From CAZMRF01 sp964568735 (GTDB taxonomy: Bacteria; Acidobacteriota; Polarisedimenticolia; JACPZX01), in contig CAZMRF010000019.1 in NCBI GenBank assembly GCA_964568735.1, positions 4,772 through 68,771 on the forward strand: a stretch of DNA of 64,000 nt, given 5' to 3'. Made by a program: the position numbers and the translations under genes. The notes below the pieces were generated by a model. It had not been told where the DNA came from, ran no database searches, and saw only the letters and a list, made by a program, of their open reading frames with translations. How positions within the stretch are numbered: position 1 is the first letter of the stretch; every line of letters starts with the position of its first letter. Below are positions 17,348-26,537 of this stretch, piece by piece.

Positions 17348-18427
17348 TCATCGCTTCCCGAAGAGCGCTAGGAGGAGCCCACGCATCGCGGCACGCTCCC
17401 GCTCCACGCTGAAGAGCGGCCTCCTCCTCGCGCAGGCGCGTGCGAGGCGGCGAAGGAAGGACGGCTCCCGCTCCGCCCGCAGCAGGAGCCGAGACAATCC
17501 GAGGGTGTCCCCGCAGTCGAAGTAGCCCGGGTAACGCGCGCCGAGGAGGCCTACGTTCCCGTCGATCCGAGAGGCGAGGACGGGGACTCCCAGGACGATG
17601 GCCTCTCCCAGGACGTTGGCGCCCCCCTCGAGGCGCGACGAGATCACCGTGAGGCGCGAGCGAGCCATGATGCGCAGCGCCCGCGCGCGCGGGAGGTCGC
17701 GATACCATCGGTACCGCGCATTGGTCCGCTCCTCCCGCCGGGCCCTGCGTTCCATGGCCGGTGTCAGGGCGCGCCCCACCTGCGCGACGCGGATGGCCGA
17801 GTCCGCCGGGAGAAAGCGTGAGGCCATCGCAGTACGGAAGGGGTCCTTGAGCGGGCGCAGGTGCCCGATCACACTGATCGTGAAGGCGGGCTGGAGGGTG
17901 CGGGACCTGCGGCGTGCCTCGCCGGGGGTCGGGAGGCGCGACTTGCCGGCGCGACCTGCGGGGCGGCTGAGTCTCCGCAAGAAGCCACGGGCGCCCGCCG
18001 CTCTTGCCCCGTTCGCCTGGCCGTCTCCTTCACCGTGGCCTCCAACCGACTGGTAGATCACGTTGACCTTTCGTCGCGCGCCGGGCGGCAGCGCCCGCGC
18101 CGCGAGAGCTTGAAGAACTATCAGGCGGTCTGCCATCTGCACCGAGAGGCGAGCCCGTTGTGATTGGCGCAGATCCCTGTAGAGATCCGTGCCTCCCAGT
18201 GCGACCACGAGCGGCGCGGTGGGATTGAGCTGGCGATAGCGGCGGATCGATTCGTGGCTCTTCAACGCATGAAGGGCGAGGAGGAGGTCGCAGGGCCTGC
18301 CATCCCACGTTCGCCCCAGCCGCACCGAATGGCCCAGGCCGCGCAGGATCTTCGCCCACCGCAGCGTCGTGATCCGGTTGCCCGTGCGCGAGCCTGGCCC
18401 CGCGGGAGCTACGATGACGATTCGCAT
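17348..18427 (-). CDS. senB: Selenosugar synthase-type glycosyltransferase (SenB family)
   Basis: A 359-residue GT4-like glycosyltransferase (the TIGR04348 type). The N terminus MRIVIVAPAGPGSRTGNR begins a GT-B fold. GGTDLYRD lies at 78-85, and the EX7E catalytic motif is EGGANVLGE (Glu267 and Glu275). SenB joins selenophosphate to a UDP-hexosamine to give a selenosugar. The assignment rests on the family signature and on the SenA-like gene 61 bp upstream on the same strand, the known senA-senB arrangement. An Arg/Gly-rich insert (about 130-178) is unusual. No selenophosphate synthetase gene (senC/selD) is adjacent, so it must be supplied from elsewhere. Confidence 0.82.
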   Translation of the reverse strand: MRIVIVAPAGPGSRTGNRITTLRWAKILRGLGHSVRLGRTWDGRPCDLLLALHALKSHESIRRYRQLNPTAPLVVALGGTDLYRDLRQSQRARLSVQMADRLIVLQALAARALPPGARRKVNVIYQSVGGHGEGDGQANGARAAGARGFLRRLSRPAGRAGKSRLPTPGEARRRSRTLQPAFTISVIGHLRPLKDPFRTAMASRFLPADSAIRVAQVGRALTPAMERRARREERTNARYRWYRDLPRARALRIMARSRLTVISSRLEGGANVLGEAIVLGVPVLASRIDGNVGLLGARYPGYFDCGDTLGLSRLLLRAEREPSFLRRLARACARRRPLFSVERERAAMRGLLLALFGKR

Positions 18428-18488
18428 CAGGGCACCCCCCGACCCGAGAGGGAGATCCTGTCGATTCAGGCGAGACGCGGGCGCGGTA

Positions 18489-19781
18489 TCACCTGCCTCC
18501 TCCTTCTGTCCGCAGCGCGCAGCTCCGGAAGCCGGCCCATACGTCGCGCCGGTCGGGCGTGTAGAAGTTGCGATAGGTGTTTCGGATGAGGCGCGGGCGC
18601 GTCACCCAGCATCCGCCCCTCAGGACCTTCTGATCTCCGAACCAGGGGCTCGAGTACTCGCGGTAGGGATCCTCCGAGAAGCCCGGGTAGGGGCCGAAGT
18701 CGGAAGCAGTCCATTGCCAGACGTGACCTACCATCTGGTGCACGTACCCGGGCGCCTCGACGGAGCCCGCGTACTCCCATTCCGCTTCTGTCGGGAGGCG
18801 CCGGCCGGCCCAGCGGCACCAGGCCTCCGCCTCGTACCAGCTCAGGTGGAGGACTGGCGCCTCGGCTTCCAGCGGCACCCATCGGTCGAAGTGGCGACGG
18901 AGCCAGCCTCCACCGCCCTCTTCCTTCCAGTAGATCGGGTGATGGGCCCCCACGCGCTCGCGCCACGCCCATCCCTCCCCGGACCAGAGCTCGCGCCTTG
19001 CGTAGCCTCCATCCTCGACGAAGGCGAGCATCTCCCCCTGACTCGTCACTCTTCGCGCTATCGCGAAAGGACGGACCCGCACCGGGTGCGCCCACTTCTC
19101 GTTGTCGAAGACGAAGGCGCCGTCGGGCACCGCCCCCAGGAGGAACTCCCCGCCGGGCAGCTCGACGTCGCCCGCGAGACTGCTTCCGCCCGGGCCTCCG
19201 CCCGCGCCGCCCTCGGAGGCCGCCTTCCTCCCTTCCGCCCAGATCCCCTGTCCTGCATCGCCGCGCGAATCCCCGGCGTGAATTGGGAGGTCCGTGCCTT
19301 GGGTGGAGAGCCGGGGTGGCGGGTAGCCCAACGTCTGGCGCGTGTACGCAAAGGCCTCGTCGTGCATGTCCTCGTGGAAGAGCGCGAGGAGGTGGAAGTA
19401 GGCCACGCGGTTCGGAAGAGGCCCGGGAGCCTCGGCGTCGAGGCGCCCGAGGACGCGGTCCAGCACCTGCCCCATGTACCTCAGCGTCCCCTCGCGCGTG
19501 GGAAGCGGCAGATCCCAGCGTGTGGCGTGAGGGACGGCAGCCGAGTCGTACAGCGCGTCTCCGTTCGCAAGGAGCGGCCGCTCGCTCCGCAGATGCCTGA
19601 GCGCCCAGCGCTCCTGGAACCAGGCCACGTGGCCGATCTCCCACAGGAGCGGGTTGACGATCTCGAGCCGGGGCCCCAGGAGCTGCTCGTCGTCGAGGTC
19701 CGAGACGAGGTCCAGCGTCCGCTGCCGCGCATCGAGCAGCATTCCCGCGAGGTCCTCGCTTCTGAGGTCATCGAGATGCAC
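18489..19781 (-). CDS. senA: Selenoneine synthase-type iron enzyme (SenA family, EgtB-like)
   Basis: A 430-residue EgtB-like protein starting at GTG. An N-terminal DinB-like domain supplies a probable three-His iron site: His51 in EIGHVAWF and His136/His140 in FHEDMH. A Gly-rich linker (165-203) precedes the C-terminal FGE-sulfatase/C-type-lectin-like domain (205-430), which contains RLPTEAEWEYAG and MVGHVWQWTASDF. EgtB enzymes join hercynine to gamma-Glu-Cys or Cys; SenA joins hercynine to a selenosugar. The SenB-like gene next door makes the selenium reading preferable to ergothioneine. Hercynine needs EgtD, which is not in the window. Only 20 bp separate it from the divergent ceramidase-like gene, so their promoters must overlap coding DNA. 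Confidence 0.82.
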   Translation of the reverse strand: MHLDDLRSEDLAGMLLDARQRTLDLVSDLDDEQLLGPRLEIVNPLLWEIGHVAWFQERWALRHLRSERPLLANGDALYDSAAVPHATRWDLPLPTREGTLRYMGQVLDRVLGRLDAEAPGPLPNRVAYFHLLALFHEDMHDEAFAYTRQTLGYPPPRLSTQGTDLPIHAGDSRGDAGQGIWAEGRKAASEGGAGGGPGGSSLAGDVELPGGEFLLGAVPDGAFVFDNEKWAHPVRVRPFAIARRVTSQGEMLAFVEDGGYARRELWSGEGWAWRERVGAHHPIYWKEEGGGGWLRRHFDRWVPLEAEAPVLHLSWYEAEAWCRWAGRRLPTEAEWEYAGSVEAPGYVHQMVGHVWQWTASDFGPYPGFSEDPYREYSSPWFGDQKVLRGGCWVTRPRLIRNTYRNFYTPDRRDVWAGFRSCALRTEGGGR

Positions 19782-19801
19782 GGGACGATCCTAGCCTCTT
19801 C

Positions 19802-21367
19802 ATGTACATTGCGGAGGCCGTGAGCCCCTACCTGCGACTGCCGACCGCCCTGCTCGTGACGGGCCTCCTTTTCGCAGAGTACGCGCACGCCTCGCCTCCC
19901 GCACGGCTCCTTGCCGGGGCCGCCACGCGGCGGATCACCCCCGACATCGGACATGCCTCGCGCCCTGTCTACATGGCGGGGCTTGACGTCGCTCTGAAGG
20001 CCACCGAGGTCCACGACGATCTCTTCGCGCGTGCGCTCGTCCTCACCGACGCGAAGGGGTCTACTGTCGGTCTCGTCGTTCTCGATCTCATCGGCTTCTT
20101 TCACGACGACGTGGAGGCCCTTCGGGAAGAGCTGAAGCGAGCGCACCCGGAGGTGGCTGTCGACTACCTGGCCGTCGCGAGCACGCACACCCACGCAGGG
20201 CCGGACGTGCTGGGTCTCTGGTGCCGCAAGCGCGGCTGCGTGGAGGACGGCTACGTCGCGCGTGTCCGTCATGAGGCCGCCGAGGCCGTGGCAGCGGCCT
20301 GGGAGGCGAGGAAGCCCGCCGAGATCTTCGTCGCACAGACCGTGGCCCCCGAGCTCTGCCAGGACCGGCGCCTCCCCGAATTGATCGACGAAGCGCTCTT
20401 CGTCATGGGGCTGCGCTCCGCGGAGAGCGGTGAGGGCATCGCGACGCTCGTGAACTGGAACAGCCACCCGAGCGTGGCCGGTGCGGGCAACACCGCGATC
20501 TCGGCCGACTTCCCGGGGGCGCTCGTGAAGAAGATGGAGGAGGAATGGGGCGGGACGGGCCTCTACGTCAGCGGTGATCTGGGTGGTCAGATCTCCTCAC
20601 GCAGGGCGAAGATCCGCGACGAGAGCACGGGGCAGCGTGTCCAGCCCAGCAGCATGGCGCTGGTGGAGGCCCTGGGGGATCAGCTTGCCGGCCTCGCCCT
20701 CGATGCGCTCCGCGAATCACGATCGCGCGGACCGGCGCCCGATCCACGGCTTCGGGTGACGTCGCGCGCGATGTACGTACCCCTCGCCAATCCCCTTTTC
20801 CTCAAAGGACTCAGGAAGGGGATCATCCATCCTCGCCGGATGTATCCGCCCGAAGGCGGTGGCGCGGGCAATCTCCCCTCGGAGATCAAGAAGAAGAGTG
20901 CCTTCGAGCCCGGAGCCGCCACGTTGCGGACCGAGACGGCCGTCGTGGACCTCGGTTCCGCGGTGTGGGCGCTCCTGCCGGGCGAGCCCTATCCCGAGCT
21001 GGCCCTCGGGAAGTACCAGGAGCCGCAGGACCCGGGCGCCGACTTCCAGGGGGCGCTCAGGGAGCCGGCCCTGCGGGCCATGTCCACGAAGCCCGTCTTC
21101 ATCATCGGGCTCGCCAACGATCTGCTCGGCTACCTCATTCCGAAATCCCAGTGGGACTACGAGCCTCCCTTCGCTTACGGCCGCAAGAGCATGCAGTACG
21201 GCGAGAGGGTCTCCGTCGGACCGGATGCGGCCCCTCTCGTCATGGAGGCATTGCGGGAGATGATGCAGGGCCCGTCAAGCAGGCGACTGCGGCCTGTTGA
21301 TGGTGAAGGACAACCGGGAATCGGCGCGAGCGAGCTACGGCCTCTTCGCCGGAGCTTCGGGAGGTGA
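19802..21367 (+). CDS. Neutral/alkaline ceramidase-like secreted hydrolase
   Basis: A 521-residue protein with an N-terminal signal peptide (hydrophobic about 12-26, then AHASPP). GAATRRITPDIG and the VHDDLFARALVL stretch are hallmarks of the neutral/alkaline non-lysosomal ceramidase N-terminal domain. STHTHAGPD (about 123-131) and NWNSHPS give the zinc-ligand histidines. It is shorter than full ceramidases and seems to lack the C-terminal immunoglobulin-like domain, so a lipid amide or another ester could be the substrate. The ATG has no clear ribosome-binding site. Its 3' end overlaps the opposing thermonuclease gene by 33 bp. Confidence 0.75.
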   Translation: MYIAEAVSPYLRLPTALLVTGLLFAEYAHASPPARLLAGAATRRITPDIGHASRPVYMAGLDVALKATEVHDDLFARALVLTDAKGSTVGLVVLDLIGFFHDDVEALREELKRAHPEVAVDYLAVASTHTHAGPDVLGLWCRKRGCVEDGYVARVRHEAAEAVAAAWEARKPAEIFVAQTVAPELCQDRRLPELIDEALFVMGLRSAESGEGIATLVNWNSHPSVAGAGNTAISADFPGALVKKMEEEWGGTGLYVSGDLGGQISSRRAKIRDESTGQRVQPSSMALVEALGDQLAGLALDALRESRSRGPAPDPRLRVTSRAMYVPLANPLFLKGLRKGIIHPRRMYPPEGGGAGNLPSEIKKKSAFEPGAATLRTETAVVDLGSAVWALLPGEPYPELALGKYQEPQDPGADFQGALREPALRAMSTKPVFIIGLANDLLGYLIPKSQWDYEPPFAYGRKSMQYGERVSVGPDAAPLVMEALREMMQGPSSRRLRPVDGEGQPGIGASELRPLRRSFGR

Positions 21368-22183
21368 CGCCGAATCTACCTGAGGTGAGGCCAGCACGGG
21401 CGGGCGGCAGAGGGTGCAGGGCAGGTAGCGCTTCACCGCCTCCCCCAGCTTGACGGGAATGGCGCTCGTGGCGAGGTGGCCGCAGCTCTCCTCGTGGTAA
21501 CGCGTCCCCGTGCGCGTGATGTAGACGATCTCCTCCGGCTTCCCGACCCGGGTCGCCGTCCCCGCAACCGTGCTTCCACTTCGCTCCTTCGCGGCGACGC
21601 CTTGCTCCGAGGATGCGGCCGCGAGCCGAGCCGGCCTCTCCGGCTCCGGCGCCCACAGGCCGCGTTCCTTTTCGCGGGCCTGGCGCTCGAGCGCGCGGAA
21701 CTCCTCCATCCTCTCGAAGGGGTAGCGCGTGTAGGCATGCCCGTAGCCCTCGACGATGATGGCCGCGTTGAGCAGAGTGCCGTCTGGAAGGAAGACGTAG
21801 CGGAGGAGACGGCCGTAGCGATCCTGGTTCGTGTTGGAGGGATCGTCGCGCAGCCGCACGGTCTTGCCCTCGGCCATGCGCCGCGTGAAGGCGGCCGCCT
21901 CCTTGCCGAAGCGCTGGACGGGCTGTCGCGGATGGACGGACTCCGGGGTGTCCACACCCAGGAGGCGCACCCGGGCTTCACGGCCATCAATGCGCACGAC
22001 GAGTGTGTCGCCATCGACCGCGCGGACGACGACCCCCTCCTCGACGGTCGCGATCGTGGCGGGGGCGCAGGCCGACGCAACGAGGGTTGCGGCGAGTGCG
22101 GTCGCGACAGCGAGGACGAGCCCGGCGGAAGCCGCCGGGGGCGGACACCATGGCCTGTGGAGCCGACGCAGGAATCGGCCCAT
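21335..22183 (-). CDS. Staphylococcal-nuclease-like lipoprotein
   Basis: A 282-residue protein. GAGGAG lies about eight bases before the ATG. A hydrophobic segment ending LVASAC marks a lipoprotein signal. The thermonuclease domain (about 48-175) has VVRAVDGDTLVV, RLLGVDTPE and RYGRLLRYVF, including the expected Asp, Arg and Glu. The tail (about 215-265) has HEESCGHL and YLPCTLCRPP, a Cys/His cluster seen after nuclease domains in other secreted enzymes. It should cut DNA or RNA outside the cytoplasm. Confidence 0.85.
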   Translation of the reverse strand: MGRFLRRLHRPWCPPPAASAGLVLAVATALAATLVASACAPATIATVEEGVVVRAVDGDTLVVRIDGREARVRLLGVDTPESVHPRQPVQRFGKEAAAFTRRMAEGKTVRLRDDPSNTNQDRYGRLLRYVFLPDGTLLNAAIIVEGYGHAYTRYPFERMEEFRALERQAREKERGLWAPEPERPARLAAASSEQGVAAKERSGSTVAGTATRVGKPEEIVYITRTGTRYHEESCGHLATSAIPVKLGEAVKRYLPCTLCRPPVLASPQVDSASPPEAPAKRP

Positions 22184-22442
22184 CGTCCAGCTCTCCTCGC
22201 GGGGAGTCTACATGGTGGTGCGCAGCGTGTGGTCCCCACATATAGAGAGAGCCGGAGCCTGTGCTGCACGTCTTCGCTCACGTCCAAGGCGCTGCGAATG
22301 AACGGCTTATCCATTGCCGTGCAACAGGCTCTGCACCACCATGGACCCGGCTGTGTCCTGCGCGGGGATTGTGTGCCAGACTCTCAACGGCCTCGCTCCT
22401 TCCCCACGAGAATCGCCGTCACATCCCCCGGGGGGGCACCGC

Positions 22443-24155
22443 ATGAGAGCCTGCTTCTCGTTCGCCCTGGCAGTCTGCCTCGCTGCGGGGGCCGCTCCTC
22501 TCTTCGCCCAGCCCTTTCCCCACGGACCCGAATTCCAGGTCAACGGCTTCACGACGGGCGGCCAGGTCGCCCCGAGCGTCTCAGGCGACGCCGCAGGCAA
22601 CTTCGTCGTCGTCTGGGTCGGCCCCTACATCGACGGAGGCTACTTCGGCATCGGAGGGCGACTCTTCGACAGCCTCGGCAATGCCCTGGGCGCCGACTTT
22701 CAGGTCAATGAGTGGTCGACGGGCGGGCAGGGGCCGGCGGAGGTGGCCATGGCCGAGTCGGGCAGCTTCGCCGTCATCTGGCAGGATGGCGCCAGGGATG
22801 GGGACAACGTAGGCCTCTTCGGCCGGGCCTTCGACAGCGATGGCACGCCGCTGGGCATCGAGTTCCAGGTGAATCTCTTCACGACGAGCCGTCAGCAGCG
22901 GGCCTCGGTTGCGATGGGCGCTTCCGGCGACTTCGTCGTCGTGTGGGACAGCTACACGCAGGACGGCGAGGAAGAGGGCATCTACGGCCGCCGCTTCAAC
23001 TCGATCGGCCAACCTCTCACTGCGGAATTCCTGATCAACGAGGCCACCGCCGGCCGGCAGTTCGATCCCGCCGTCGCCACCGATGGCTCCGGCCAGTTCG
23101 TCGTGGTCTGGGAGAGCCTCTACCCGCTGATGGGAGGCGGCTACGCAAGCGGCCTATTCGGCAAGCTGATCGATCCCGGGGGGCTCGACCTGAGCGGCGA
23201 GTTCCGGATCAACGCACCGCCTGGGATCGGCCCGCTGAGTCCCAAGGTGGCCATGGATCCCACGGGAGCCTTCGTCGTCGCGTGGTCGGGGGGAACCGAC
23301 GGCAGCGGCTCGGCAGTCCTGGCGCGGCGATTCGACGATTTGGCGATGCCCCTGGGCCTGGAGTTCCAGGTCAACACTTACACCACCGGCAACAATCTGG
23401 GGACATCCATCGGAGTGGACGAAACGGGCGCCTTCGTCATCGCCTGGGAGAACACCGGGCAGGACGGCCCCCCCTTGGAGAGCGGCGTCTTCGGGCGGAG
23501 CTACGACAGCGCCGGCAATCCGGTGGGAGGCGAGATCCAGATCAACACCTACACGTCCGATGACCAGCATTCCGCCGACATCTCCGTGACGCCCAGCGGC
23601 GACTTCGTGGTCGTCTGGGCCGACGCAACCCTGGACGACAGCGTCTTCGGGATCTTCGGCCGGATCTTCTTCGGTCCTGCAACCTGCTCGCTGGGCGACC
23701 CGGACGGCGACGCCGTCTGCGATAACTTCGACGTCTGCCCCGCCCTCTACGACCCCGGCCAGGAGGACGGCGACGCCGACGGCGTCGGCGATCTCTGCGA
23801 CATCACCCTGACCAGCCCGCTGAGCATGGATGATCTGGACTGCAGCGACCCCGCGGCTATCCAGCCCACGATGACGTGGACGCAGGGCCAGTACGACCAG
23901 TTCAAGGTCTTCATGGGAACGAGCGCGGGCTTCGAGAAGGGGACATTCGTGGCGAGCGGCGATCGGTGGATCAAGGCAGCGACATGGATGCCGCCGAAGA
24001 AGAAGTGGAAGAAGGCCTGCCAGAAAGCCATCGCCGCCCAGCCCGGAACGCCCATCATGTACGTGCAGGTTCTCGGACTGGACCGGGACGCGTCGAAGAA
24101 CAACCCCGCCCGGACGGCCTTCAGCAACACCGCGCAGGTGAGCATCACCGACTAG
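22443..24155 (+). CDS. Secreted seven-repeat beta-propeller-like protein with thrombospondin type 3 repeats
   Basis: A 570-residue protein. The ATG at 22443 starts a clean signal peptide (ending PLFAQ) and follows a G-rich stretch; an upstream start at 22314 adds residues without signal character. After the signal come seven repeats of about 60 residues, each opening EFQVNxxTTG and ending FGRxFDSxGxPLG. They suggest a seven-bladed propeller. A calcium-type DPDGDAVCDNFDVCP and DADGDGVGD-like segment follows (about 415-450), then a C-terminal beta domain. No catalytic residues stand out; it is probably an adhesin or surface-binding protein. Confidence 0.8.
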   Translation: MRACFSFALAVCLAAGAAPLFAQPFPHGPEFQVNGFTTGGQVAPSVSGDAAGNFVVVWVGPYIDGGYFGIGGRLFDSLGNALGADFQVNEWSTGGQGPAEVAMAESGSFAVIWQDGARDGDNVGLFGRAFDSDGTPLGIEFQVNLFTTSRQQRASVAMGASGDFVVVWDSYTQDGEEEGIYGRRFNSIGQPLTAEFLINEATAGRQFDPAVATDGSGQFVVVWESLYPLMGGGYASGLFGKLIDPGGLDLSGEFRINAPPGIGPLSPKVAMDPTGAFVVAWSGGTDGSGSAVLARRFDDLAMPLGLEFQVNTYTTGNNLGTSIGVDETGAFVIAWENTGQDGPPLESGVFGRSYDSAGNPVGGEIQINTYTSDDQHSADISVTPSGDFVVVWADATLDDSVFGIFGRIFFGPATCSLGDPDGDAVCDNFDVCPALYDPGQEDGDADGVGDLCDITLTSPLSMDDLDCSDPAAIQPTMTWTQGQYDQFKVFMGTSAGFEKGTFVASGDRWIKAATWMPPKKKWKKACQKAIAAQPGTPIMYVQVLGLDRDASKNNPARTAFSNTAQVSITD

Positions 24156-24271
24156 CAGGCAGGCCTGCTGCGAGTACGACGGAGAGTCCTGCGGCACGCC
24201 TGCGGGCCATTTCATCTCCTGTCGGGCGGATGCGGGATCCGGCTCCTCGTCCGGCGCGCCTCACGGGCGAG

Positions 24272-26323
24272 CTAGGAGTGCAGGAGAAGCTCCTTCGCGG
24301 CCTCGACAGCATCACGCGTCCCTATGAGTGCGAGCACGTCACCCGGCTTCAGGCGCTCGGCCGCGACCGGAACCGTGATCGACTCGCCTCCCCTCGAGAT
24401 GGCCAGCACGGTGGCCCCCGTCCGCCCTCGCAGATTCAGCTCGGCAAGGCTCACCCCTATCGCCGGGCTGCCCGCGGGAAGCGCGATGGCGACAGGAGCA
24501 CCGAGCCCCGGCAGGAGCGCCTGGACTTCCATCACGGGCTGGGACTCAGGTGCGTCCTTCCCTGCCCGTGCATGCCTGGCAAGCGCCTCCACGATCACTT
24601 GCGCGCCCGCACGGACGTGTCCCTCGAGGTTCGTGGCGCTCCGCCAGAGCGCCGCGCCGAACCCCAGGACGAGCACCCCGAGGACGAGCGGGCCGGCGTA
24701 GCTGGGAAGAAAGGGCTGGGTGATCGCGAGCACACCTACCGCCGTGCCCAGGGCCACACCCAGCCTCAGCGTCACCACGAGCGCATCCCGCGGCGCGGCG
24801 TCGAGATCGACCTTGTCGCGAGCTTCTGGAAGCGCTCTCGTCGCCAGAACGGTCCCGAGGCGGCTCGACAGCCGCCCGATCCCCAGGATCAGCGGTAGCG
24901 CCAACGCGCAGGCCGCCGCGATGAGCAGCGCGGCTGCCCATGGAGCCGGCATCCCGGTCGACTCCACGAGGAACCGGACCGCCCTCTCGCTTCCGAGCGC
25001 CACGGCGAGGATCACGCCGCTGAGAGCAGCCGCATCCACGGCGAGCAGCCGCACGATGCGGCCGATCCTGTAGGAGCGTTGCCCGGGGGAGCCCGCCCGC
25101 ATCCGCTCGAGCCACGCGCCGTAGAGCGTGGAGAAGGTCTGGAGCGCGTGCGGCAGTTTCCGGTCGGCGAACGCCGCAGCGGGCGCCGACGCGCGGATCA
25201 GCCAGGGCGTCGTGAGCGTGGTGATGGCCGAGACCGCGACGGCGACCGGATAGAGGAAGCCCCTCGCTGCGCCGAGCGAGACGCCGAGTCCCGCGATGAT
25301 GAAGGAGAACTCCCCGATCTGCGCGAGGCTCATCCCGGCCCGGATGGATCTTCTCGTGCCGTTGCCTGTAAGGAAGGCGCCGAGAGTGACGCTCGTGATC
25401 ATGCCGACGACGACGACCACCGTGAAGACCGCGACGGCCCCCCAGTGGCGCAAGATGAGGGCCGGATCCAGGAGCAGGCCAACCGACACGAAGAAAACCG
25501 CCGCGAACATGTCGCGGACCGGCCGAACCAGGTGCTCGATCTCCACGCCGCGTCCCGACTCCGCGATCAGGGAACCGGCCAGGAAGGCGCCCAGGGCAAC
25601 GGAGTACCCCGCCCGCTGAGCCAGATATGCGGTCGCAAAGCAGGCTCCGATGCTGGCGACGAGGGTCGTCTCGCGCCCGCCGATCTTCATCACGTAGCCG
25701 ATGAAGCGAGGGAAGACCAGCATCCCCGCCGCGAGAAGAATGACCAGAAAGGCCGCCAGCCGCCCGATCGTCGCGCCGAGCTCCAGAGCCGAAAGGCCGA
25801 CACCGGTCGCCACGGCCGTGAGCACGGCGATCAGGATGACGGCAATGAGATCCTGGACGAGGAGGATCCCGATGACGAGCTCGCGCAGGCGCGGGCCGAT
25901 CGCCTGCTCCTCGAAGACCTTCACGATGATCGTCGTGCTCGAGATCGCGATGACCGCCCCCGCGAAGATGCTCTCGAGAACGGTCCAGCCGAACAGGCGC
26001 CCCGTCAGGAAGCCAAGCCACGCCATGACGCTCGACTGCAGCAGGGCGGTAATCCCGGCCCTCGGCCCGACGCGTACCAGCTTCGCCAGGCTGAACTCGA
26101 GTCCGAGCGAGAACATGAGCAGGATCACGCCCAGCTCGGAGAGCGTCTGCACGATTCCAGGGTCCGCGACGAGGGGGATCGGGACGTGCGGCCCGAGGAT
26201 GATGCCGGCGATGATGTAGCCCAGGATCACGGGCTGCCGGAGACGCTGGAAGACGACCGTCGTTATTGCGGCGACGGCGAGGACGACGGTGAGCGATCGC
26301 AGGAACTCGTGCGCTTCGTGCAT
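24272..26323 (-). CDS. Kef/CPA2-type cation:proton antiporter with C-terminal RCK_C domain
   Basis: A 683-residue membrane protein. About twelve hydrophobic helices occupy residues 10-385, with LGYIIAGIILGP and the SSTTIIVKVFEE and GAFLAGSLIAES motifs of CPA2 exchangers (K+/H+ or Na+/H+). A second hydrophobic block (about 430-560) separates the transporter from a TrkA-C/RCK_C domain at about 605-683 (AELNLRGRTGATVLAI, LKPGDVLALIGTRDAV). It probably exchanges K+ or Na+ for protons across the inner membrane under ligand control. No strong ribosome-binding site is visible. Confidence 0.88.
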   Translation of the reverse strand: MHEAHEFLRSLTVVLAVAAITTVVFQRLRQPVILGYIIAGIILGPHVPIPLVADPGIVQTLSELGVILLMFSLGLEFSLAKLVRVGPRAGITALLQSSVMAWLGFLTGRLFGWTVLESIFAGAVIAISSTTIIVKVFEEQAIGPRLRELVIGILLVQDLIAVILIAVLTAVATGVGLSALELGATIGRLAAFLVILLAAGMLVFPRFIGYVMKIGGRETTLVASIGACFATAYLAQRAGYSVALGAFLAGSLIAESGRGVEIEHLVRPVRDMFAAVFFVSVGLLLDPALILRHWGAVAVFTVVVVVGMITSVTLGAFLTGNGTRRSIRAGMSLAQIGEFSFIIAGLGVSLGAARGFLYPVAVAVSAITTLTTPWLIRASAPAAAFADRKLPHALQTFSTLYGAWLERMRAGSPGQRSYRIGRIVRLLAVDAAALSGVILAVALGSERAVRFLVESTGMPAPWAAALLIAAACALALPLILGIGRLSSRLGTVLATRALPEARDKVDLDAAPRDALVVTLRLGVALGTAVGVLAITQPFLPSYAGPLVLGVLVLGFGAALWRSATNLEGHVRAGAQVIVEALARHARAGKDAPESQPVMEVQALLPGLGAPVAIALPAGSPAIGVSLAELNLRGRTGATVLAISRGGESITVPVAAERLKPGDVLALIGTRDAVEAAKELLLHS

Positions 26324-26537
26324 CAGGCTTCCGGGTCGGCGTAGGTATCCGGCTCAGATCTGCCAGCCTCCCCTCGCGTCATGGGAGGCGCCCTACGATA
26401 CACGAAGAGCCGGCGATGCCGGATCCGGAAACCTCTCCAGTCGCGGAGGTCCCGGCCGTCGATAGGCTCGAAGTGTGGGATCTTGCCGAGCTACCCCGGG
26501 GAGGTCGTTTCGTGCGCGCCTCCCCGGGGACGGGAAT

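Noticed and set aside
18489..19781. Ergothioneine synthase EgtB as the name of this gene
   Set aside because: No egtA, egtC, egtD or egtE nearby, and a SenB-type glycosyltransferase is directly downstream; the selenium pathway fits better, though not proven.
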